DNA of 64,000 bases from Solenopsis invicta (GCF_016802725.1 NC_052664.1:13232016-13296015), one strand, 5' to 3'; numbered from the stretch's first letter, positions 1-13,500 are shown. A program made the numbers and translations. The notes: a model not told the origin generated them from the letters alone.

Positions 1-362
1 CTTTTAAAAAGAAAGTCTTTAAATTCAATCTAGATAAATAATAAAATTACAAATATAACAGATGGTGATCGATACTTCTGACATTTATAATTAAATAAAG
101 AATACAATTAAAATGCAGTTTAACTATTTGTGGTTTTTTATATAAAAAATAAATAATCAACAAAATACAATTATATCTATAATTCTTTATTATTTGTGTA
201 ATATAATCAAAACATTAGCCTTATAAATTTGCATCATTTAAACACTAAAATTATTATTATATTTAGGTAACAACCCCAATTTATCCTACAAAAATTTTTT
301 ATTGTGTAACAATTTTATGTGTTTTTATCTAAAGAAGGTCTGTTATCAATCATTAGTCAATA

Positions 363-2000
363 AAGAAGAAGATGATATTATGAATATTCATAATATTTTG
401 TACAATTTTGTTAATAACCAATATTTTTAATTGAAAACTTAATATATTTATATTCATTATATTCTGTGATAGATTTTAGATTTAAAGTTATAATAAATTT
501 ATTATATTAAATATTATTTATAAAAATGTAACAACACTGCATAATAATCAGTTGAAGAGGAACAAAGATAACGTGTCTTCCCCCTCAAAGAATAAATTTA
601 AAAAGTTGCTTAATTAATTAAAAAGAAGACAGTATTTTGTCTATATTCTGAAATCACATATTGATTCAAATAAGGAGAAAATATTGCAAAATATGTGCAA
701 ATGTATATATGAATAAATCTTCAGCATATAAATTGCAGTAATAAAAATCTATAATACGTAAATATAAAACATTATACATATACGTATACATTAGCAATAA
801 AACTACAACTTATTATAATAACTACTTTGATATGAAAACTATAAAAGGGGTCATATTAGGCTTACTGAAACGCCAGGTTTCGTACGCATAATGTTTACAT
901 TAATATAATCCCATATTATTGTTTAACTTTGTGTAACTCGAAATAAGACCGAATTTAAAATTAAATATTAAAAAAAACACTCGCATGTACATATACATAT
1001 ATATTATAAGTACATTTGTTTGATAATATGCTTAAATTAAAAAAAATATGAGAAAGTATTCTGGTGTAAATTTCCTCATGGGTAATTTATAAAAGTCCCG
1101 GGTTTAGACAGATATAAAAAAATTCTTAAAAGATATGTACCTATATTGCACGGTCATTTTCTCATGTCGTTGACTATCTTCTTGTATTAAATGAGCATCT
1201 CTTAATGAGTCATGTGTAGCTCTACTTTTCCCATAAGCTTACATTATTCTAAATAGTTGGATACCTGAAAGGTATTATCAAAAAGAAGCGCTTCCGACAA
1301 GGCCTGTCCAATTAGTGTAAAACAATACAAAAGCACGTCAAACAAAAAATATATGTCAGCTATTAATTGCTCATTAAAATATAATACTCAATTAACAAGC
1401 AAGCTGTTTTACTTATTTAGGTAAACATTTCTTTTGTTTTAAATTTTCTACAAAAAAGGCATTTATCTGGAGCGGAAGAATGCTTCTATAAATCCGTTGG
1501 ATTTTTAAAAACATGTAAGCAATATTAATAAAATATTGTCGTCATAAATAAAAACTGTATTTCAAACATTCTATCTCAAAGATACATCATGTAATAAAGA
1601 AGATTAAATTATGAAGTGCATATATATGAATTCTGTTGATACATAAATTTTGTTTATCTTTTCTTCTATTTTTCTCATACAATATTTCTTGTGCTCTGTA
1701 ATCATAGATAGATATCCACGAGAAGTTTCAAAATTTTCCATGGATATTTCCCTTCTTTGCTTATTTATGAGGAAATTTCCACGAAGTATGTCTAATTAAA
1801 TGTTAATTAAATGTATCTTGAAAATGTTTCGAAAGTAAAAGTAACAAATGCCAGCTATTGTGTATTGCTATATTATCATCAATATATTACGGCAGGCTAC
1901 TGAACAATTCCAGCAGTAATTACTCGTTACCTAATAATAGAGGTAACACGAGTGACATACATAATGTCTACATAGCTCATAATATCGCCTTTCCCTCCAC
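363..2000. mobile_element. Diverged TA-flanked element, long copy
   Basis: Ends AAGAAGAAGATGATATTATG (363 on) and CATAATATCGCCTTTCCCTCCAC (to 2000) are imperfect inverted repeats, each next to TA. Several internal blocks (about 410-570, 925-1070, 1810-1960) align in order with the 34049-34941 element, so this is an older, longer copy that probably took up insertions. No transposase frame. 1-362 holds only AT-rich sequence with nothing recognised. Confidence 0.6.
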
Positions 2001-3230
2001 TATTAGTTGTTATTTAATTATAAAACAGAAAAAATAATAAAAATTAAAATAAATATTAGATGCGAAAAATATTCTAAGCAAGCAATAAAAAGTTAAGCAA
2101 CAAAATAATTTTAAATTACTTTTATTGCTTTGACATTCCAAGTAAGTTACTCAGAAAATTACGCATAGTTGAAGCTTTGAGAGAAATTGATTTCGGCAGT
2201 AAGTACGAGAATGATGAGAAACGGAAATATGACACTTGACAAAAAACACGGACAATTTGCTAGATTTCGATTCCTTTCGTTTTCTTTGATTCATCTACAC
2301 GTAGAAATATAACGGTGATACGTTGCGCACATTGACTCTCTATATATCTCTAAGTTTGCCTCGTTCAGGAAGTCGAGTGTGCATCACGAGATCGAGTATC
2401 ATTAAATCTTTAATCGCTTTCACGTCTCTTCTCCCCGTTTCCTTATCTTTCTTTCTCTCCCTCTCCAACACGGTGAGAGTAGCGGTGAAAGCCGAGCGCA
2501 TCGCAAAAGTTCGAAAGCTTCCTCCAATGACGTCGCTACTTTCAATCGCTGCAGCGAGTACAGACGATCGCTGGCGCCTCGTGAAGGTGCAAGAAACACG
2601 GATCAATGAAAAATGATCCTGAAGAGCGAAAGCTGATCTCCTATCTCGATAGATAGGCAAGGAGCAATTTGATCATCTCAAGTTAGGGGATATTAAACTA
2701 ATTGAGAGTTTCAGTTGATCTGAGCTGCCAAGTTTGTATAACAAAAGTAAAAAGGTATTGCTAATTTGATATTAAGTGTTTAATGATTTCAACACAATAA
2801 TTATTATTGCTGCTTCACAGCAAACATTTTGTTTGATTTTATTTTTCATGATGATAGTCATCAATTAATGGTCATTTATAAGAGTTCCTATTATTATGTA
2901 AATACTTAACGTTATCGTTATTGTTTAATAATTTATGCTCTCACATATAAATTATTATTAATAACAAATAAAAAATTTCTTTTAAATTTTATTTTTTTAA
3001 GAAAAAGTTGAATATTTTTTTATCGAAAGACTTATGTTGATGAAGAATTTATAATTCAAGAATTTCAATCATAACATATATAATTCACAGAGTTGCATTA
3101 TTTAAGCATACATATTCTGAATATATATGTTCAAAGTCAATCAGAAAATAATAAAACTGTGATAGAGAAATTCTCAAACACACAATCTAATTGACATAAA
3201 AAAAAAAAATACAAGATACATAATAACTTT
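2001..3230. other. Intergenic, with a GC-richer patch at 2320-2665
   Basis: Mostly AT-rich. The 2320-2665 patch has higher CpG, a CRE-like TGACGTCG at 2529, and open frames on both strands that resemble no protein. It could be a small regulatory region. The flanks hold nothing recognisable. Confidence 0.3.
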
Positions 3231-3238
3231 ATATCACC

Positions 3239-4351
3239 CGAGGGGGAATTCACAACCCAAAATTTTGTACACCAATGCCGATTTTTGGCATTGCTGTAAA
3301 ACACTGCCGACATTTTCGTACACTGCCGAAAGTGCTTACAATTAGTCAATGCCTACAATGCCATCAATCCTATATTAAAATTAAGGCAATGCCATGCAAT
3401 TATGAACACTACCGCGTACTGCCCATTATCATACGCCAATGCCTGCACAAGAATTCTAAAGCTTTCCCGAAGTATTCTACACAATTATACAAAAAACTTC
3501 CAAAAATTTTATTTACGAACTGTATCTATACATTTTAATGTAATTGCACATTATTATGTGATGTCTTATGCATAGGTATACCTAACTTCAAACAATAGAA
3601 TACTAAAAATAATAATGTCTGTTAAGTTAGCACCCCCACCACAAAAAATCGAAACGCCACTTATGCCAAAATTAAATGCTTTTTATGTGCTAATTATGTA
3701 CCCTATTTGAAATTTTTGTGCTCGAGCGGTTTAGCAGGAAAATGAGATTGAAAGTGGGAGTGCCAGTTTAACGTTAAGCCTGCACCAACTCATATAAATA
3801 ATTAATAAAAAATAAAAAAATAAATACACTAGAATTAAGTGCTTTTTATGTGCTTTCCAACGATATATAAATAAATGTTTGTACTTAATCTCTTCGACCA
3901 GAAAATCGTCCCGAAAGTACGAATACACATTAACGGTACAAGCGTAAAGTACCAGAAAGAAAGCAATTCTGAAACTGAATATAGGCTTAAAATATTCTTC
4001 TATTTATGTGCTTTCGAAATATGCAAAACCAGATTTTTGTTCTCAACCCCTTGATCGAAAAACCGACCCTGAAGTGAGCACCCCACCGTTCAGGTACAAG
4101 AGTAAACTACCAGAAAGAAAGAAATTATGAAATTGATTATAGGCTTAAAATATTCTCTTATTTATGTGTTTTCGGAATATGCAAGAAAAAATTTTTGTGC
4201 TCAACCCCATGATCGAAAAACCGACTCTGAAGTGAGCTCACCACTCCCCAACCACTGATGACAATGCCGTCAATATTATAGGTCACTGCTTACTTTTTTC
4301 AGTCCACTGCCGAAATTTTGTACACCAATGCCGGCTGTGAATTTCCCCTCG
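3239..4351. mobile_element. 1.1-kb non-autonomous DNA transposon with 8-bp TSD
   Basis: Terminal inverted repeats CGAGGGGGAATTCACA (3239) and TGTGAATTTCCCCTCG (ends 4351), flanked by identical 8-bp duplications ATATCACC (3231-3238, 4352-4359). Subterminal direct copies of AATTTTGTACACCAATGCCG lie near both ends, and TGCC-rich units are scattered through 3270-3450 and 4255-4335. The interior carries two imperfect tandem units of about 170 bp (about 3930-4085 and 4098-4250). An 8-bp TSD fits the hAT or P superfamilies; no transposase remains. Confidence 0.88.
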
Positions 4352-4359
4352 ATATCACC

Positions 4360-5725
4360 ATACTTCAAATTTGAAATATATCACATCCATATTCAACATT
4401 ACGTAATTTCTCAATAGCTCATGTTGCTCATTAAACGAAATTATACTCTCATTAATAAACGCATAATTGCATAATCTGCAAGAATATGAATTGATAATGT
4501 TAAAATTTATTTTAATAATTGTAATTTATATTAAGTCCATAATATATAAACACAAATTATCAGCGTGCTCAAATCAAATACTATCTTTTAATACATTTTC
4601 GTAAAGTTCGTGATTTGCATATTTACTGTAATTATCGATCTAACAAGTTTACTATCTATCAGTTATAAATAATCTCAAGTAAGCATTACATTGATGCTTC
4701 CGATCATCGATTATACGTTTATATACATAATCCGTTTGTAAATTGATTTGCCTTGTTTAATATCGGCAATCAATGTTAATCTGCTTAAACGCAGAGTATG
4801 TTTTCCGATAATAGCACATTCTACTAATTAATACCGTTCGTAATTAGTAGATTACTTGCTACGCGTGTGAAACGTATAATCCTTTGAATACCTTTGCGCA
4901 ATATTGCAATAGTTAATGAATCGAAATTGACGAATAGATGATTTCTCGAAAACTCCAAAAAGAATCTTAAAATTAGGAGAAATAAATTATTTTCTCATGC
5001 ATAAACCAAAAATATCTTTAAACGGTCTGAATATAATGATTAAATATGATGTAAATATTATTATAAAAATTATTTGTATTTATCTTGTAACTTTACAATG
5101 TGATTTCATTTAAATAACAAAGAGAGAAAGAAAGAGAGAGAGAGAGAAAGAGAGAGAGAGAATAATAGTTTCAATTCAGTAATTTTTTAATATAAAGTCA
5201 TATTTAAAGAAATTGAATATAAAACTTCGTAGATTGTTGTTTACAAAACATTATATCTATTTTTGTATTTATATTTTGTAATTATTACTGGAAATATCTA
5301 TTCAAGTTGCAATATAAGATTTTAAGTAAAATTACTTTTCAAATTGAGTCATTTCTAATCATATCAGGTGTGCACAAGTATGCGTATGCAACTGCAATTA
5401 GAACATATTACCGTTTTTAATTGGTTTCTCTAATTGCTGGGAGTTTAAAGCAAATGATTCTCGAAACACCTCAAAATATGAAGATTTACGCAGCTAATTA
5501 GATACTCTCTGTAGATCCTCCCCTGAGATAAAAATAACAGAAAGAGACTGAATCGGAATATGAATCCATGTTAATAAGCCTTCCAAATCTGATTGTTCCG
5601 AAATAAAACACTGATTTTTTTCTATCATCTATGAGAAACAGTGCAGGCGCAATGCTGCTTTGCGGGCTGTATTTAAAACTAATGAAATAAGGTATTCTTT
5701 TAATAAATAAATATAGATTTATTTT
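4360..5725. repeat. AT-rich spacer with GA microsatellite (5119-5161)
   Basis: A GA-rich run at 5119-5161 (GAAAG and GA units). A small perfect 11-bp hairpin lies at 4820-4851. Otherwise AT-rich DNA with no gene recognised. Confidence 0.7.
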
Positions 5726-5866
5726 TAAAATAAAAACACGAGACTAGGCCTGTGTCAGTTATAGCGGTTCTTGGTGCCAAATAATAAAAAATAATTAAAA
5801 AATGATTATTCGGCACCAAGAACCGCTATGACTGATATAGGCCTTCTAGTCTCGTGTTTTAATTTT
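5726..5866. mobile_element. Foldback MITE, about 140 bp
   Basis: Nearly perfect palindrome. The left arm AACACGAGACTAGGCC...GCGGTTCTTGGTGCC (about 5735-5780) pairs with the right arm GGCACCAAGAACCGC...GGCCTTCTAGTCTCGTGTT (about 5812-5859). The loop is AT-rich and about 25 bp. No coding capacity. Confidence 0.85.
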
Positions 5867-6047
5867 GACAGTCCGATATAACAAATGATTTTTTTAAATT
5901 AATTTAGATACATTGCAAATATTTTTCAAAGTTACATTATTTATAGAAATTTTGTTTATTCAGATAAATGATAAGAATGTAATCGTTATTGTGACTTTTA
6001 AACAAAACTTAAAGTATTAAAATTAAATAGGAAAGGTTCTGAAGAAG

Positions 6048-6688
6048 TAAATCAAAATATGAATTAATGCCGTGAGAGTCAACACAAGATGTTTGTGTGA
6101 GAATTAATGTAATTAACAAGTAATTATTATTACAGACGTTTTGATTCTCTGGTGGATCATCCTCAGTGTAAAATTATTACTTCATTCCACATGCGATGGT
6201 TGAAGTTTTTTGTAAGCGTTTGTTCTATTCACATCGCTCTTACTTTGTATATCCGCCTTGTGTAAGTTAATTTTTCTCCGCAAAATTCTTTGCTCTATAT
6301 TAATGTTGCTTCTTTTTTCTTTTTTTATTTTATCTAATTTCCGTCATTCAATGTTTTTACGTAGCGCTATTCTTAGAAAAATATTGTACATAATTGTTTT
6401 AGTATGACCATTCAAAAAACTTTTTATACAACGATGCGGACCGTAATGTATCACATTGGATACAATTAAACTGCATTAATGCATCATATTTGACTGTCAA
6501 TTTTTGTACCAGTGCTACACAAGCCTAATTATCAACCATCGCATATAGAATGAAGTAATAATTTTCACTGAAGATGATTCAAACCAGAGGATTGAAACGT
6601 CTGTAATAATAATTGCTTGTTAATTACATAAATTCTCACACAAACATCTTGTGTTGGCTCTCACGGCATTAATTCATATTTTGATTTA
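6048..6688. mobile_element. 641-bp element with about 155-bp terminal inverted repeats
   Basis: Arms 6048-6203 and 6531-6688 are about 90% complementary, starting TAAATCAAAATATGAATTAA. Each arm carries a CTGARGATGAT...AAACGTCTG motif. The related 17-18 bp strings AAAGTATTAAAATTAAAT (6011) and AAAGTATTAAATTAAAC (6688) flank the element and may be remnants of a duplicated target. Superfamily unknown. The interior (6204-6530) shows no protein. Confidence 0.8.
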
Positions 6689-7182
6689 AAGTATTAAATT
6701 AAACTTTTTTGAGAAGCTTCATGCTTGTGCACGGTGCATGTAAAATACCTAGAAATTGTCGATTAATTCGAATAAAACGGAGGCTATTATTTTACTCACA
6801 AAAGAAATTTCGTTTCACACCGTGTTAAAGTTACAGAATTTAAAAAAACGTTAATACCGCTTTTCGCCCAAGTAACTCGCCACCAGAATGGGAATATTCA
6901 CATATGTGAAGTATATCCAACACATATCTTAAAATGTACCTAATGATTTGGATGGTGATCTATAATTGAAACAAATGCACTGAAAAGGACTCGAAACGTT
7001 TACATGTTAATGTAAAGTTGCGTCAACTAGCGTTGGATAAACGTCATTTACTAGCGTGTCTAAGTATTAATACATTTTTAAGTGCACATAAACACCTCGT
7101 GCTAACTCTTATTGGTCAAATAAAGACTTACCTTAAATTTTTACTTATAATTTGTATACTGAGTCTTTAAATTTTAATATAT

Positions 7183-7422
7183 TGTTACGGGCGAAGAAAC
7201 ACTCGCACTCGCACATTCACACACTTCAGATACGCACGCGCGCTAAAAAAACAAAAAGACGGAGTTTATAAGATTACGATTTTGATATGTCATTTCGATC
7301 ATAAAACCAAAAATCTAGACAAAGTCAGAGACAGAACACAACGATCGATCATCCAATATATAGCGACATTAGCGACATGAAGACAGTCGCTCGCCAGCCC
7401 GCCCCCCATACCGGGCGTAACA
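7183..7422. mobile_element. Solo LTR, Ty3/gypsy type
   Basis: 240 bp, begins TGTTACGGGC and ends CCGGGCGTAACA (inverted TG...CA ends), with a 4-bp target duplication ATAT on each side (7179-7182, 7423-7426). Body is GC-richer than the flanks. No second LTR or internal domain is nearby, so it is a recombined solo LTR. TGTTACG ends and a 4-bp TSD fit gypsy-like LTRs. Strand not determined. Confidence 0.82.
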
Positions 7423-7429
7423 ATATATT

Positions 7430-9235
7430 TTAGTACATAAAACAATGCTTTTTTGTACAAATTTAATTTTTTTGACAATTTTTTTTACTATAGTTTCCAT
7501 TATTTAAGATTTATTATCACAAAATAAAACAATGAAATTAAATTTATTAGAAAAAATTTATTAGAAATTTATTAGAAAAATAGATTAAAATCAATTTCTA
7601 CTTTTAATCTTATATTTGAGGTGTCTGCATTTCAAATGTAGTTAATTAAAATATTCATCGATAGCACAAAAATGGAATTTCCATGGATTACTCAAATTAC
7701 GCAAATGTGTGCATAAATCTTTTTATACAGCGATATAAATGCGAACTTTTGAAACTACGTAGAAGTAAAGAAAATGAGAGGAAAAGAGGAGAGCAATTGA
7801 GTTAAAGTATATCTGAGTAATTAAGTTTATCATTTAAATGTCCAAATTTGTATCGCTTATCGATCCAGCCACAGTTTAACGTAAGCACAATGAAAGCTAA
7901 TGTTCTAATCCAAATGCAAATACTAATGCTTAATTCTGATTATGGTTTCAGAGCAAGGCTGATATTATATTATATTATTCGACACATTAATTTTAATGCT
8001 ATTAATTAAACTTCACATTAGAAATCTGTTTACTAAGCATCGCATAGAGAAACAGCATTAATACTAAAATTAATAATATTAATACTAAAATTATGTAAAA
8101 ATAAGTTTGTAATAATATTTTGTATTTATTAATTAATCGTTACGCAAAAATTAGATTTGTGAAATAGATGCTATTAACCAGTTTTTAATGACGAGTTTTA
8201 TCATATACAAAATATTTATACATAAAATGTATTTGTAATTTTATAATTTTGGTGTAAAGATTTCCTACACTTTAAATTAGACAAACATTTATCTCCAAAA
8301 ACAATAGAAGTTCTCATTTTATAGAAAATATAAAATTTATTATTTAATTTTACTTTTCTTAAATAAGTAAAAACATCTTTGAAAGCATTCTTTTTAAATA
8401 TCTAAAAACATCTTTGAGTATATGACATTTTACCTAAATTATTTTTTATTCTTATGCTTTTAAATTTTTATGCGACTGTACAATGCATCGTTGAATTATT
8501 TTTTTTTTAATTGGATATATTTTTTAAATGTATATAATCAATAGCAATATTTGTACTGTATTTTTACTATTAATAAAAAATTGAAAATCTTACTTTATAA
8601 AAAGTATATATTCGACAACAAAATTTTATAAAAGCTCTTTGAACGATTATAGTTAAAACTGATATTTACCAATGTAATTTAGGAATATGTGATAACAGTA
8701 AATAAACTATTTGTCAATGTGCGCGCAATACAATTTTTATTATTACTGGAGATTCGGAAGAATGTCTAAATATATGCGTGTGTAGTGAGAAGACACAACA
8801 ATTAAAATAAAAATAAGAAAAAAATTAAAAAGAATTACAAATAATATCAATTATTGAAATAATTATTGTTATAGTTATTGTTTCAACAACACATTTATAA
8901 TTTACGAATAATACGAATAATTATTTAAGAATAATAGAACATGCTTAAAGTCACATAAGTAGCGTAATCTAAAATTTTATTAAAATTTTTATTGCATTAT
9001 TTAGAAACATATATTTATATATCGCGTTGCATAATATTTAATTTCACTTGTATTTCGTAGTTTTTCAAAATGTTGGTAAGATTGAAATATATCATTCACT
9101 GCATTTTGTTTATTTCATTTGATTGCATTTAATTTATTACTAAGAGAGTCAACTTATTATTAACAAATTCAATGTATATTATTGAACAAGAGTCAACAAA
9201 TAAAATAAAAAAGTTAAAAAGAATTTATGAAATCA
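7430..9235. other. AT-rich intergenic DNA
   Basis: Simple AT-rich sequence on both strands. No gene, RNA or transposon structure was recognised. Confidence 0.5.
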
Positions 9236-9239
9236 TTCT

Positions 9240-9545
9240 GTGACCATGAAATTACGTCACAGCATTGTCATCTTCACGGCATCAACTACGGTTGGTGGAA
9301 AACGAACAACGATATACATCGGTACTATTAACGGATCCTTGGTCAAAGGACTGGCTTAACCCACTGATGGAATAGAGGCGTGCGATATACGTGCCGACCG
9401 GACCATGAAACGCGCGGGGAATTGCAGCCGCAGCCACCGCCGCCGGTGCATTCGTAACTTGGCGAATTGCACGTACGTAGCCAGACGTTACAATCTCATC
9501 TTATTGGGCAATCTCGCGGCCACGATCAATTTTCCCAACACAGAG

Positions 9546-9587
<42 letters not shown>

Positions 9588-9700
9588 GGATCTTCCAATC
9601 GTTTCGGAAACGCGGACAGGAGCAATTCCAGTCTGTCCTGTATCCTGTTCACGCTTTCTGTATACTATGCAAAAGGGCGTCTATACTAGAGCATGCTAGC
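9240..9700. other. CpG-rich unique island with GA repeat (9541-9584)
   Basis: Clearly GC-richer than its surroundings (notably 9340-9540). It contains a (GA)n run at 9541-9584; the two plus-strand frames crossing that run are repeat artefacts. No splice-bounded coding exon was found. Possible regulatory element or promoter-proximal DNA. 9700-11070 is AT-rich with nothing recognised. Confidence 0.35.
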
Positions 9701-11069
9701 GTCATACACACATGTAAAGTCAAAAACAAACTTTCACATGGCTTAGGAAAGCTACAAACTCGAGAACAGAATATTTTAGAAATTGTTTTATTTGTTGCAT
9801 AAATATAAGGTATTAATAAAAAATTATATTAGAGTAACAATTGTATTTTGCTTACTCCATCCTAGATTTACTGTCGTTCTACATTTTACGTATCACAAAA
9901 TAGCTATTAAGTCTTCTTCTATAAAGTGTTCATTTTACATAGGCAATAATATCGTTGCTTTGCTTATTTACATTGACAAAAAAATGAATTCAACTCACGA
10001 TAATTTCATTAATATTAACAGCAAAAATCTAAAATTAAAAAAATAATACTATACGTAATATAAAAATATCTAACAAAATGGTTGAAAATTTTTTGACTCC
10101 TATTTTTCTGACATAAATCTTACCCAGCATAAATATCAAAGTTATTCTACTTGTATTTAGAAATACTTATAATATAATAAATATATGTAATTATATGTAT
10201 ACATCATAAGGTACATTGTTTTATCTACTCTCTAAATCTCGTAAATGTCACAAAATGTTCACTCTAAAAAGTAAAACTCAAGCCAGTGCAATTTTTCGAG
10301 TGATTTGTCACTTTAATAAGAATAAAGATTCAGTCGTACAAAGTGAAAATTGAGCCTGTGTAATTTTTCGAAAAATTTTTATTCCACGAGATTTAAAAAG
10401 AAATTTATTCAAGTATCATATAAGCTTCAAAAACGATAATAAATAAAGTATATTCAGTTTTTAAACTGTGATGCAAATTTATTTGTATGTTTAAACTTTT
10501 CTTCAAGTCATCCTTAGTAAATCCATAACAAATTATACGATGGTAATAATCAATAACGTTGTCGCAGATTGAATGCAGCAGCATTTTTATTTAGCATAGT
10601 TACTACTGTAATATAATGTTTTGATAAAGCTGTAGCAGCAAAAATGGAACACTTTTTGGAAAATGTTGCCATTTGACTGCACAATTATTTTGCTATAAAA
10701 AAACTGTCGTAATCACATCACAACAATGACGGTTGCAATAAACAGAAAATGCTTTTATAAAAATTAATATTTAATAAAAATTCAATTTTAATTTTAAAAT
10801 TACGTAAAAATGAGTTTAAAAAAATGTTTTGCTTCAAGTAACATTGAACCTTTGATAATTGCGACCTTTGCCTAAACATAAATCAAATTTAAAGATTAAT
10901 TAAACATAGTGTGTGTGAAACTGGCATATCATTTGGTGGAAACTCACTAAATATTGACAGTTCTGGGTTTATTTTTATTAGTTCTACAGTTCCTGATAGA
11001 TAAAACAAATAATTCTGGCCTTTAAAGCGAAAAAAACGCATAGGACAAAGTGAGATGCCAGGTTCACGC

Positions 11070-12813
11070 AGCGTCTGTTTGTCCTGCGTCATTTTTCAGA
11101 CACAATTCTTGTAAGATTTTAAAAGATTTATAGTTCTAGATGAGTTCTAGAAAGAGTTTTAGCGTTTAACATAGTTTATTTAATTTAAAAAAAAAATTAT
11201 TATTAAATATTTATTTTATAATATTACATAATAAAGTTCCGTGTAAAAAAAATATTTTTCTTCCAGTTCTGAACGTATATAAACAAAAAGTTCCGATCGA
11301 TTCCGATATTAATTAATCAACAAAAAATTAATAACTTCCGAAAAAGCCAAATTTCCGCGTATATAGGTGAGATGCTGGTCTTTTTCGAAGAGTTCTGTGT
11401 ACAAAAAAATATTTCTCCTACAATTCTCAACATATTAAAGCACTTTCCGAAAAGTTGCCGGTCGATTCCGATATTAGTTAATCAACAAAAAATTAATAAC
11501 TTCCGAAAAAGCTGATTTTCCGCGTATATAGGTGAGATGCTGGTCTTTTTCGAAAAGTTCTGTGTACAAAAAAATAGTTTTCCTACAATTCTCAACATAT
11601 TAAAGCGCCTTCTGAAGAGTTATGGTCGATTTCAATATTAGTTAATTAACAAAAAATTAATAACTTTCGAAAAAGCCAATTTTCCGCATATATAAGTAAA
11701 ATGCTGGTCTTTTTCGAAGAGTTCTGTGTATCAAAAAATATTTTTTCAATATATTTTAACGTATTAAAGCGCTTTCCAAAGAGTTCTGTTCAATTCAATT
11801 ATTTGTTAATTAAAAAAAAATTGTTATCTTTCGCAAAAGTCATATATTCGTATATTTTAAAAATTCTAAAAATATAACAAAAAAAATTAAAAAACAAAAA
11901 AAAACAAAACCCCCCAAAAAATAAAAAAAAAACCATAATCTCGTCAGGTCTACGTCATTGGTTCCGAGTTACGCTGAGAACAAAAAAAAACCCGTGTCCA
12001 TATAACAATACATTTGCCAGTATACCTATAACAATATGCAGCTATATCAGGAAATAAAAATTATTTAACAAATAATTAATAATGCTGCCAAACTCTATGT
12101 AATATTGTTAAAAAAGTTTAGACCTACAAGAAAAATATTTTTTTTATGCACAGAACTCTAAACAACCGATCAGCGTCTCACTCATATACGCGAATATACG
12201 TCTTTCTCGGAAAATAATTTTTTTCTAATTAATAGATAATTGAATCGACCGGAACTCTTCGGAAAGCCCTTGGATACGTTCAGAACTACAGGAAAAATAT
12301 TTTTTCGTACACAGAACTGTCGAATATAGACCAGCGTCTCATTCATATATGATAAAATACGTGTTTAGCGGAAGTTAATAATTTTTTATTAATTATTAAA
12401 TAACATAATCGATCGAAACTCTTCGGAAAGCGCTTTATTACTTTACAAACTATTGGAAAAATATTTTTTGGTACACAGAACTCTCGAATATACACCAGCG
12501 TCTCACCCATATGCGCGAATATATGACTTTCGCGGAAGATAACAACTTTTTTCTAATTAATAAATAATTGAATCAACCAAAACTCTTTGGGAAACGTTTA
12601 GTTACGTTCAGAACTGGAGAAAAAATATTTTTTTGTACACGGAACTCTATTATGTAATATTATAAAATAAATATTTTATAATAATTTTTTTTTTAAATTA
12701 AATAAACTATGTTAAACGCTAAAACTCTTTCTAGAACTCATCTAGAACTATAAATCTTTTAAAATCTTACAAGAATTGTGTCTGAAAAATGACGCAGGAC
12801 AAACTGAGACTTA
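11070..12813. repeat. Giant inverted repeat with tandem 165-bp units in both arms
   Basis: The outermost arms (about 11077-11280 and 12600-12804) are highly complementary, starting GTTTGTCCTGCGTCATTTTT. Inside, the left arm has about three and a half units of about 165 bp, marked by AGTTCTGTGTACAAAAAAAT at about 11391, 11556 and 11720. The right arm carries matching units in the opposite orientation, marked by GTACACAGAACT and CCAGCGTCTCA. The centre (about 11870-12110) is unpaired and includes A-rich tracts. A transcript would fold into a very long segmented hairpin. No protein-coding frame. Confidence 0.85.
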
Positions 12814-13219
12814 ACCATAATAGTAAATTATTACAATTTATAACATACATATAAGTATATTATCGCGGATGCAAATTCATACACCGATTACAGGATTACA
12901 CATAGATTTTTATAAGTAATAATTTTAGAGTTGCATAAATAAACGAATCTGTTTAACCATCGCTGAACGATACTAAATTTAACATAAAACTAGTAGACAC
13001 GTTACTCTGTTTTTGCTTACATAATATACAAAATTACAGTTAAGTTATAGATATTTTGGCTATATTTTAATTGTTATCTATGCGCGTGCGCGATAATGAC
13101 TTAAGTGCATGTGCATGATAAATTTTCTACATAGTGCATAACACACGTTTATGCACGCACAATCTAAAACGTTACAATCTAAAACGTAAAACTGATTACC
13201 GTTTCGTTTAAAATGTTCA

Positions 13220-13500
13220 TAATCGCAGGCTGCAGCTAATTTTGATTTTTTCAATAATTAACTCAGCGACTTTACAACTAAAATTTTAGCTGTGGCTACA
13301 TTTTAACTTTTTATTAACTATCGCAGTGATTGTTCAGTGATCAATAGAGATAAAATAACTGTGGTTGCATTTTAATCTTTTATTGGCTGTTACAGCGATT
13401 GTATAGCTATTAATACAGCGAAAAGTAGCTGTGGCTGCATTTTAACTCTTTTATTAACTGTTATAGTGCTTTTGCAGTTAAAAATCCAAGCAAAATAACT
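13220..13500. repeat. Degenerate 70-bp tandem repeat, 3-4 copies
   Basis: The marker CTGTGGYTRCATTTTAA recurs at 13290, 13359 and 13429, a period of 69-70 bp. A weaker upstream copy starts near 13231. Units contain TTTTATTAACTGTTA and a GCAG/CAGC core. Non-coding. Confidence 0.8.

Noticed and set aside
9467..9802. 111-codon plus-strand frame
   Set aside because: Held open by a GA microsatellite (Arg-Glu repeat).
11070..12813. CRISPR-like array of repeats
   Set aside because: Units are about 165 bp, tandem and inverted, without short repeats and unique spacers; the genome is eukaryotic.
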